Shown here: piece by piece, positions 1 through 5,472 of the stretch
How positions within the stretch are numbered: the stretch's first letter is position 1
Layout: the number at the start of each line of letters is the position of its first letter
Assembly: GCA_948528155.1 (NCBI GenBank)
Contig: CAOSZT010000024.1
Coordinates: 1-20,755, forward strand
Length of the DNA: 20,755 bases
Origin: an uncultured Clostridia bacterium
GTDB taxonomy: Bacteria > Bacillota > Clostridia > TANB77 > CAG-508
Direction: 5' to 3'
Notes under the pieces: generated by a model
The model's database searches: none
Told to the model about the DNA's origin: nothing
Seen by the model: the letters and a program-made list of their open reading frames with translations, nothing else
Translations under genes and position numbers: made by a program

Positions 1-52
1 CAAAAATTAGTATTATATATTATTATATATTTAAAAAAGTCCAATGGAAATT

Positions 53-290
53 TGTACTTAACCCCAAAAGTTGGACAGTGTTTTAAAATTACATTAATTG
101 TAGCTGATTATAGGATTGTTGTCTATACATATATGGACTCAATCCTTTTAATTTTACTGTAATTCTCTTTTGGTTATAGTAATTTATATAATTAATAATA
201 GCTTGTTCAAGTTCTTCAAGTGTTTCAAATTCATATTCATGACCATAAAACATTTCATTTTTCATAACACCAAAGAAGTTTTCCATTTTG
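53..290 (-). mobile_element. Truncated IS3-family (IS150-like) insertion sequence, one end only
   Basis: The outer end starts at the TG at 53-54 and runs to about 79 with the pattern TGTACTTAACCCC followed by AAAAGTTGGACAGT. This strongly resembles the terminal repeats of the IS150 subgroup of IS3 elements (recognised from memory, not searched). It lies just downstream of a transposase C-terminal fragment on the minus strand, as expected for the right end. IS homology stops near 284-290, where the sequence becomes an RHS-tip reading frame, so most of the element, including its other end and orfA, is missing. Bases 1-52 lie outside the IS and show only AT-rich sequence. The inner junction could be a deletion or recombination endpoint. 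Confidence 0.7.
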
Positions 291-325
291 AGCGCCTGCT
301 CCACCCATATAAGATAAAACACCAC
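89..325 (-). pseudogene. IS3-family transposase (OrfB) C-terminal fragment
   Basis: Codons from the Met at 286 to the stop at 89 read MENFFGVMKNEMFYG, then a TLEELEQAI helix, YINYYNQKR and LKGLSPYMYR. This is the characteristic C-terminus of the DDE integrase domain of IS3-family OrfB, which carries out strand transfer during transposition. Only about 66 codons remain of an expected 250-300, and the D-D part of the catalytic triad is gone. The open frame extends to 325, but those codons belong to RHS-derived DNA read in another frame, so the apparent start at 325 is an accident of the junction. It is not functional. Confidence 0.85.
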
Positions 326-395
326 CTAGAGCTGCTGACCCAATTGCAGCACCCCAATTTATTCCATTAAAAGAACCAGTTTCAACTAGGGGCTC
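288..395 (-). pseudogene. RHS tip (glycine/alanine-rich linker) remnant
   Basis: In the minus frame that opens after the TAG at 396-398, the sequence reads VETGSFNGINWGAAIGSAA, then LGGVLSYMGGAG, and then runs into the IS remnant. A short NW-G motif followed by Gly/Ala-rich hydrophobic sequence is typical of the linker between an RHS core and its C-terminal toxin. There is no start codon, no core and no toxin, so this is a scrap of a second tip cassette, cut by the IS-derived sequence at about 288. Family assignment rests on composition and context only. Confidence 0.45.
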
Positions 396-403
396 CTACT
401 ATG

Positions 404-805
404 CTACCACCAACCAGGAGTTGTAACTAAAATGATTATTATCTTAATTATTAAATAAATTCCAGGTGTAATATCTATAGCTATAAAAAATACTTTTAAA
501 AAAGGAAGAGAGTTAGTATCATCAACACACCCTATAAAAATTGCTGTGCCTATAAAAGCAATTGCAATGATTAACAATACCCATCCCAATATCGTAAAAA
601 TATTGTTTTTTTCTTTACTTTCTTTTTTCAAATAAAGAATCACAAATATAGCTGCATATACTATACAACCAATAGATAGTCCAATATTCAGCCATAACTT
701 ATCTATTGAAAATAATAAGCTTAAAGAAACAATAGATAAAAATAATCCAATACTAGATAATATGTAATAAAGTTTTTTGTCTGGTATTAACTTTTCTTCC
801 TTCAT
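404..805 (-). CDS. Four-helix membrane protein, candidate immunity protein
   Basis: A 133-residue protein with a short charged N-terminus and four predicted membrane segments at about residues 13-34, 37-59, 69-91 and 105-127, separated by a basic loop (KKESKEKN) near residue 60. It has a fair RBS (AAAGGA, about 8 nt before the ATG). It starts 18 nt after the stop of the RHS tip cassette on the same strand, which is the place where RHS loci encode the immunity protein for the tip toxin. No specific family is recognised. A role in protecting against a membrane-acting tip toxin is inferred only from position and topology. It ends in TTPGWW, and a second RHS tip remnant follows at once. Confidence 0.6.
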   Translation of the reverse strand: MKEEKLIPDKKLYYILSSIGLFLSIVSLSLLFSIDKLWLNIGLSIGCIVYAAIFVILYLKKESKEKNNIFTILGWVLLIIAIAFIGTAIFIGCVDDTNSLPFLKVFFIAIDITPGIYLIIKIIIILVTTPGWW

Positions 806-823
806 TTTAATCGTTCCTTTTTA

Positions 824-1363
824 TTAAAATTTGAATGCTGTGTATCCTATACGTAATACCCCTAAAGTAAATGTCGCTAAATTCTTTACTTGATTAAACA
901 AATCAGATGTACAAGTCTCAATAGCTCTTTCAATAAAACCTGTTTGATTCATTATTCCACTACCATTAATTGCACCAGCAGTTGCTGCTGTACAAAGACT
1001 TGATATAATTCCTTCAAAAGCGGCCCTCGAAAAATCAATTTCACCTTTTGCTATACCTTGTTCAACAACACTTGAAGTAAAACCTGCGGCAAATCCAATT
1101 GCACCAGCAATTATAAACCCAGCTACACCGCCTGTAGCAACACCAAGTGTAATAGCAACAGAAGTTATGGCTGCTGAAACAACTATACCTGCAATTTTTC
1201 CTAAAATATCTCGCCAGCCCCAATTTCCATTTTCATCCACATAAGTAATCGGATTATTTTGACAATAGCTAAACAGATTCATACCATTGATATTTTCCGC
1301 TTTTAGATATTCTGGACTATCCCCATTTAACCATCTACACCACTCAGGGGCATATATCCTTTT
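824..1363 (-). pseudogene. Orphan RHS core C-terminus with hydrophobic tip
   Basis: The frame opens after a TGA at 1364-1366 and begins YAPEWCRWLNGDSPEYL, followed by NGMNLFSYCQNNPITYVD. This is the conserved RHS-repeat-associated core end (D-SPEYL...N-NLYAYC-NNPV-YVDP-G) that precedes a variable toxin tip. The first Met (1282) has no RBS. After ENGNWGWRDI comes a roughly 130-residue Gly/Ala/Ile-rich hydrophobic tip (for example AGIVVSAAITSVAITLG) that ends in LGVLRIGYTAFKF, with no recognised nuclease or ADP-ribosyltransferase domain. The RHS shell is absent, so this is a displaced tip cassette, the product known from rhs core/tip recombination. The C-terminus may be complete. The intact frame and adjacent candidate immunity gene suggest it was retained as a silent cassette. 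Confidence 0.75.
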
Positions 1364-1818
1364 TCAAAATGTTTCTTTGCCCAAGTCATTAATTCTTTAA
1401 TTGAAGTAGAAAAACATGCTTGTGTAGAGTAATTTTCGGGAAGAGTTTTAAAATTTTCATTATCTGATAGTTCGTCTTCTTCCCCCTCATCTAATAAAAT
1501 TTCCTCTTCTTCTATCGGTGGTATAACATGAATAAGTTTTTTAGGTAGAATATCCTTTTTACCAGTTCCAAAAGCAATTGCTACATAATCTCCATCTAAA
1601 GCAATTGCTTTGCCAATTTTATCATTATATTCTACCATTAACCCCACAGTAATTGATGAATGACTAAATGATTCAATCAAATTTAAAGCTTTAAAATGCA
1701 TAGATATTACAAATGAATTAATATCAAATTTAACAGTTACAAATTCTCTTTCAATTTTAGTAATAACACCTGTTCCATAACCACTTTTGTTATTCACTCT
1801 ATCCCCGACAACAAACAT
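1327..1818 (-). CDS. Small protein with two SH3/Tudor-like segments and an acidic linker
   Basis: The best start is the ATG at 1818, 5 nt after an AAGAAGAG ribosome binding site; an ATG at 1854 is open but less convincing. From 1818 the protein has 163 residues. Residues 2-47 (VGDRV...GYGTGVITKI...VTVKF) and 57-97 (VGLMVEY...IGKAIALDGDYVAIAF) look like two successive small beta-barrels of the KOW/Tudor/SH3 kind. A Glu/Asp-rich stretch follows at 102-121, then a helical tail (SIKELMTWAKKHFEK). The last dozen codons overlap the RHS core remnant in another frame, so the native C-terminus may have been replaced by recombination. The function is unknown. It may be the immunity partner of a lost RHS tip or a transcription-coupled DNA-binding protein. 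No signal peptide or membrane segment is visible. Confidence 0.6.
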   Translation of the reverse strand: MFVVGDRVNNKSGYGTGVITKIEREFVTVKFDINSFVISMHFKALNLIESFSHSSITVGLMVEYNDKIGKAIALDGDYVAIAFGTGKKDILPKKLIHVIPPIEEEEILLDEGEEDELSDNENFKTLPENYSTQACFSTSIKELMTWAKKHFEKGYMPLSGVDG

Positions 1819-1923
1819 AATAACTCTTCTTTCCAAAACTATTATTTTAATCAATAATTAACGATTTTGAAAGTTTTTTTCTCAAACAATTGCCAAAGAT
1901 ATCCATTCGGATATCCCGAAGAA

Positions 1924-2637
1924 CTAGATTGAATCTATTCTTCTTTTTGAAATATTAAAATATTCTTTTTCTTTTTCAATTCCTATATACTTTCGATTTA
2001 ATCTCTTTGCAACATAACATGTCGTACCAGAGCCACTAAACGGATCTAATATTGTATCTCCAATGTTTGAACAAGCTTTTATTATTCTTTCTAATAAAGC
2101 TTCTGGTTTTTGTGTAGGATGATAACCAAACTTCTTTTCACTCATTTGAACTGCTGGAATAGTCCATACATCTTGCATTTCTTCACCATTGATATCAAAC
2201 ATATCTTGATAGTTAAAAGTATGTTTGCCATCTTTTTTAGCCCATATAATAAGTTCATAAGAAAATTTAAGTTTGTTCTTATAAATCAATGGTGGAGGAT
2301 CACTTTTATGCCACACAACAATGTTAATAATTTTAAATCCTATTTCATCCAAATATTTTTTAACATCAAATATATTATGGACAGTTCCACTAATCCAAAT
2401 ACTTCCACCATACTTAAGCACTCTAAATGATTGTTGTAACCATTCTTTTGTAAACTGAAGATGATTATCGTATTTTGATTTATCATCCCAATCACCTTTA
2501 TTAACAGATACAACCTTACCGCTATGAATACTCTTACCACCATTGGATAAGAAATATGGAGGGTCTACAAAAATTAAATCAATAGAATTAGGTCTAAGAG
2601 TTTTTAATATTTCTATACAATCTGCATTGTATAGCAA
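1924..2637 (-). CDS. Beta-class DNA methyltransferase (DpnA-like), second MTase of a type II RM operon
   Basis: A 237-residue SAM-dependent amino-methyltransferase. Catalytic motif IV DPPY (residues 25-28) precedes SAM-binding motif I DPFSGSGTT (198-206), the order that defines the beta class. HPTQKPEALLERII (173-186), the usual lead-in to motif I, is also present. It resembles M.DpnA-type enzymes that accompany a DpnM-type enzyme, and it should modify adenine (or N4-cytosine) in the same recognition site as its partner. It starts at TTG: an in-frame TAG lies immediately upstream, AAGGTG sits about 7 nt before the TTG, and no nearby ATG exists. It lies 78 nt downstream of the endonuclease, beyond a hairpin, so it may be transcribed partly on its own. 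Target sequence is not readable from the DNA. Confidence 0.9.
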   Translation of the reverse strand: MLYNADCIEILKTLRPNSIDLIFVDPPYFLSNGGKSIHSGKVVSVNKGDWDDKSKYDNHLQFTKEWLQQSFRVLKYGGSIWISGTVHNIFDVKKYLDEIGFKIINIVVWHKSDPPPLIYKNKLKFSYELIIWAKKDGKHTFNYQDMFDINGEEMQDVWTIPAVQMSEKKFGYHPTQKPEALLERIIKACSNIGDTILDPFSGSGTTCYVAKRLNRKYIGIEKEKEYFNISKRRIDSI

Positions 2638-2679
2638 CTATTTGCACCTTCTTTCTTAGACATATTTTAGCATTTTTCC

Positions 2680-2713
2680 ACACAAAAATAAAGAGGATAA
2701 TAAATCATCCTCG
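2680..2713 (-). terminator. Possible rho-independent terminator after the endonuclease gene
   Basis: Read on the minus strand just after the endonuclease stop, GAGGAT and ATCCTC (2707-2712 and 2693-2698) form a six-base-pair stem with an 8-nt loop, followed by the T-rich run TTTATTTTTG. The stem is short and may only attenuate read-through into the downstream methyltransferase gene. Confidence 0.5.
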
Positions 2714-2715
2714 CG

Positions 2716-3984
2716 TTACTCTTGTATTAATGCAATAATCCATTCAATCCAACTAATAATTGTACTGGCTCTACGTTTGTATGTTTCTTCTGAATCGATA
2801 TGATATAAATTGCATTTTTTCATTTCTTCAACAACTTGTTTTTTACTTAATAATTCTCCAGTTGCAAATCTTTCATTAAGAGCCCAATTGAATATTTTAT
2901 GTGATAAAATCAATTCAACATACTTCAATTGTCTTTTCTTATAATCTAATTTTAAAATATTATTTCCAGTTTGAGATAGAGAAACATCTCCTCTTTCATT
3001 CTCATATAACCCTAGATATCTTCCAGCATTAGTATAATAGTCGGTTTGTCTTCCTGTAAAAGAATATTCAACAGTAATATCTTGTTTTTCTTTTTCGCCA
3101 CTAGAAAAATATTCACACATATTTATTACTCTATTAAAACTATCTGCTTGCGGGAACGGAACTTCAGGTTCATCAACAATCTTCACAGAATTTAAAATAT
3201 CTAAAACGTCTTGAGTAGTTATAGTCAAATCCTCTAATGTATAATTCTTTTGTTTAACTAATTTAATGCTGTTATAGTTTTGTTCATTTTCGAAGACATA
3301 TTCAAAAAAGTGAAAAACACTGTTACTATATACAAAATATACAAGTTTAATATTTTTAGCCACTCTATTTTTCCATACTCTAAATGGATAATATAATTGA
3401 CGAATTAAAAAATTATCTGCCAATGTTTGTTTAGCTTCAACAATTGTAAGATATTTACGACCTTCATATGCTCCATCTATCTCAATCATTGAATTTCTAA
3501 CATCTATTGTATCCAAATTTTTCGTAAGAACATTTTCAATGTTAAACGAAAATGTTTTAGAACTCATTTTCCCACTAACAGTTGGATAAATTTCATCATC
3601 TCCAATGAAATCCGCAAACATGCCTGTTAAATAAGAGCAATTTAAGGCAATAGCTTCGCTCGTAATTGAATCAGCTGTAATACTTTCAATGTATCCAGGC
3701 AAAGGAAAAGAATCTACTTCAAAAGTAGTTTCCTTTAATTCTGAGAACATTTCATTATTTGAAATCCTATATTCGCTTCTTGATATAGGCATAATTGATA
3801 ATTTTGCTTCTTTAAAGATAATTGGCAAATCTTCGTTGTGATCAAACTTAGTCATTAGTCGTGGCTCCCTAAATTCTCTAATTTGATCAGCTGTTATTAT
3901 ATAATATCCATCTCTTTCAATTGCTTCATGAATATTATATTTATCAAAAAGTTTTTGCCAAGCACCATCTAATTTTGTTGCCAT
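2716..3984 (-). CDS. Type II restriction endonuclease, PD-(D/E)XK fold (predicted)
   Basis: A 422-residue protein encoded between two methyltransferase genes. A nuclease signature is visible at residues 168-185: EID (D170), a beta hairpin, then IVEAK (E183, K185), followed by a helix with QLYYPFRVW. This is a classic PD-(D/E)XK active site that would cleave DNA through bound metal ions. The C-terminal 110 residues (TGRQTDYYTNAGRYLGLY... to the end) look like a winged-helix DNA-recognition part. The start ATG overlaps the upstream methyltransferase stop by one base (TAATG), implying coupled translation. It is much longer than DpnII/MboI-type enzymes (about 280-290 residues, from memory), so it is probably a different endonuclease family attached to Dpn-like methyltransferases. 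The cleavage site is unknown. Confidence 0.8.
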   Translation of the reverse strand: MATKLDGAWQKLFDKYNIHEAIERDGYYIITADQIREFREPRLMTKFDHNEDLPIIFKEAKLSIMPISRSEYRISNNEMFSELKETTFEVDSFPLPGYIESITADSITSEAIALNCSYLTGMFADFIGDDEIYPTVSGKMSSKTFSFNIENVLTKNLDTIDVRNSMIEIDGAYEGRKYLTIVEAKQTLADNFLIRQLYYPFRVWKNRVAKNIKLVYFVYSNSVFHFFEYVFENEQNYNSIKLVKQKNYTLEDLTITTQDVLDILNSVKIVDEPEVPFPQADSFNRVINMCEYFSSGEKEKQDITVEYSFTGRQTDYYTNAGRYLGLYENERGDVSLSQTGNNILKLDYKKRQLKYVELILSHKIFNWALNERFATGELLSKKQVVEEMKKCNLYHIDSEETYKRRASTIISWIEWIIALIQE

Positions 3985-4835
3985 TAATAATTCCTAATTA
4001 AAACTTCATCAACTTCGCCACGCTTATTTCCATTTGAGTTGATACTTCTCTTAGCTTTAACAATATCTATAGTAATTTTATTCTTAAAATTTTCAGATTT
4101 ATATAAATTCATGATAAATTGTGTTGCAGAATTTGATAAAAGGAATTTTACTCCTCTTTTGTCTAATTCAATACACAAATCTCTTAATCTAATTTGTTCT
4201 TCGCTACCAAATCCTCCAGCATTATATCCTGTGAAACTTGCTGTATCTGATACAGGATCATAAGGTGGGTCCAAATACACAAAATCACCTTTTTGTGCTC
4301 CTTGACATGCAATGGCGAAATCTCCATTTAGAATAGTAATTTCATTATCATTAAAATATTTACTTACAGCTCTAATAACTGGTTCATTTACAATATTTGG
4401 TTTCTTATAGTTACCAAAAGGCGTATTGAAATGTCCAGCGCTATTAACTCTAAATAAACCATTAAAGCATGTCTTATTTAAATAAATTAATCTAGATGCA
4501 ACTTCAACATCTGATTTTAAATTAAATGTTTCTGGATACAAATCTTCATTTCTAATTTCATAGAAATAATCAGAAGTATTTTCATGTAATGATAAACTAG
4601 CAATAAGTTCATCAGTGTTTTCTTTTATAACCTTATATGTTTTAATTAACGAATCATTCAAATCATTAATTACTGCTTTTTTTGGTTGTAAAGCAAATAA
4701 AACAGCTCCTCCACCAAAAAATGGTTCATAATATATTTTATAAGTTTTAGGGATACAAGATTTAATTTCATCAAATAGTTGTCTTTTTCCACCAACCCAT
4801 TTTACAACAGGCATCACTAATTTGTTTTTAGCCAT
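3984..4835 (-). CDS. Alpha-class adenine-N6 DNA methyltransferase (Dam/DpnM family)
   Basis: A 283-residue enzyme, the normal length for the Dam/DpnM/EcoRV-methylase family. Motif X KWVGGKRQL (12-20), SAM-binding motif I EPFFGGGAV (37-45), NDLND (57-61), the target-domain segments LNKTCFNGLFRVN and FNTPFGNYKKP (119-146), and catalytic motif IV DPPYDP (189-194) all stand in alpha-class order. It transfers a methyl group from SAM to adenine and protects the host from the adjacent endonuclease. A GATC target is common in this family but is not proven here. It is first in the operon, with a strong RBS (GGAAGGGAG) and an extended -10 promoter. Expressing the methylase before the nuclease is a usual safety arrangement. 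Confidence 0.93.
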   Translation of the reverse strand: MAKNKLVMPVVKWVGGKRQLFDEIKSCIPKTYKIYYEPFFGGGAVLFALQPKKAVINDLNDSLIKTYKVIKENTDELIASLSLHENTSDYFYEIRNEDLYPETFNLKSDVEVASRLIYLNKTCFNGLFRVNSAGHFNTPFGNYKKPNIVNEPVIRAVSKYFNDNEITILNGDFAIACQGAQKGDFVYLDPPYDPVSDTASFTGYNAGGFGSEEQIRLRDLCIELDKRGVKFLLSNSATQFIMNLYKSENFKNKITIDIVKAKRSINSNGNKRGEVDEVLIRNY

Positions 4836-4866
4836 GATATCGCTCCCTTCCTTTTAACTGCATTTC

Positions 4867-4875
4867 ATTATATCA
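4867..4875 (-). promoter_or_regulatory. Extended -10 promoter of the type II RM operon
   Basis: On the minus strand the sequence reads TGATATAAT, a perfect TATAAT hexamer with the TG-n extension, about 35 nt upstream of the methyltransferase ATG. The -35 region is weak (TTTTAA at about 17 nt), as expected when an extended -10 compensates. Confidence 0.6.
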
Positions 4876-4918
4876 CATCCATTCACATTTTAAAACTAGC
4901 ATTTTTTATTTTTCATCA

Positions 4919-5110
4919 TCATTTGCTAAATTTATAACAAATGTTAACATTTACTTTTTTATAACGTCTTTGTGGTCGTTCAACTACTACCTTATTAATC
5001 AATTTTTCAAATATTTCTAGATTATTTTCATCATATTCAAATTCGATATGGATGCTTTCAACCCATATAGGCGATAACTCCAAAAGCGACGTTCTACTAA
5101 AGATTAACAT
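4919..5110 (-). pseudogene. Probable C-terminal remnant of a serine recombinase
   Basis: A 63-codon frame with a TGA immediately before its ATG and no ribosome binding site. It reads ...FEYDENNLEIFEKLINKVVV, then ERPQRRYKKVNVNICYKFSK. A D/N-rich turn, an (I/L)F-KLI-KVVV segment and an alternating beta strand ending in YKF resemble the last part of large serine recombinases (the C-terminus of the recombinase or DUF4368-type region). No catalytic domain is present. If correct, it is the scar of an integrative element next to the restriction genes. The match is by eye and short, so another origin is possible. Confidence 0.35.
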
Positions 5111-5272
5111 TCACTTAGTATCTAGTCAAAATTGCTTTATTTTTTGCATACTAGATAGGTTGAGTTTTTACCAAAAAACATATGATTTCATATAGTCATA
5201 ATCTATTTCCGAATAGTACCTCAAATCATTTTTTTAGTTTTTTATATTGAATCGAAACAATAACTAGATAAT
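5111..5272. other. Divergent intergenic region upstream of the nuclease-methylase operon
   Basis: This gap should carry the promoter and control sites of the plus-strand operon. It holds three ACTAGATA-type octamers (listed separately) and a perfect 14-nt palindrome ATATGATTTCATAT at 5180-5193. A candidate promoter is TTGAGT (5160-5165) with TATGAT (5181-5186), but the spacing of 15 is short. No convincing Shine-Dalgarno sequence precedes the ATG at 5273. Confidence 0.4.
5119..5270. repeat. Three copies of the octamer ACTAGATA, two inverted
   Basis: TATCTAGT at 5119-5126 and ACTAGATA at 5150-5157 form a perfect 8-bp inverted pair with a 23-nt spacer. A third ACTAGATA lies at 5263-5270, two bases before the start codon of the AT-hook/ribbon-helix-helix protein. 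Ribbon-helix-helix regulators bind short repeated sites, so these are candidate operators. They could also be leftovers of a recombinase site. Confidence 0.5.
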
Positions 5273-5458
5273 ATGCAAAATAAAAAAAGAGGAAGACCAA
5301 AAGGTATAAAAAAAGATAAAAGATTATATGTTATGATTTCAAGTGATTTAAAAGAAAGATATCAAAAAGCAGTAGATAGTGAATATACAAATATTTCAGT
5401 TAAAACGTGTGATTTAATATTAGAATATGTAAAAAAAGTTGAAAAAGGTAATGGATAA
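5273..5458 (+). CDS. AT-hook plus ribbon-helix-helix-like small DNA-binding protein
   Basis: A 61-residue basic protein. Residues 4-11 (KKRGRPKG) are a textbook AT-hook (core GRP flanked by basic residues) that inserts in the minor groove of AT-rich DNA. Residues 17-55 fit a ribbon-helix-helix unit: a strand (RLYVMIS), a helix (SDLKERYQKAVDSEY) and a second helix (NISVKTCDLILEYVKKV). The gene is 14 nt upstream of the nuclease-methyltransferase gene in the same operon, where control proteins of restriction systems are often found. An inferred role is repression or timing of this operon, perhaps through the ACTAGATA sites, one of which touches its start codon. The lack of a clear RBS suggests weak or leaderless translation. 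It is not one of the classic helix-turn-helix C-proteins. Confidence 0.65.
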   Translation: MQNKKRGRPKGIKKDKRLYVMISSDLKERYQKAVDSEYTNISVKTCDLILEYVKKVEKGNG

Positions 5459-5472
5459 AGAAAGAGGATAAT

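Noticed and set aside
170..370. Plus-strand 66-codon frame at the IS remnant
   Set aside because: It is antisense to a recognisable IS3 transposase C-terminus and RHS scrap and has no RBS.
2110..2543. Frames overlapping the DpnA-like methyltransferase
   Set aside because: The methyltransferase has DPPY and DPFSGSGTT in one continuous frame; the others lack motifs and start signals.
5111..5272. CRISPR-like repeat array
   Set aside because: Only three 8-base copies with unequal spacing and mixed orientation; no repeat/spacer periodicity.
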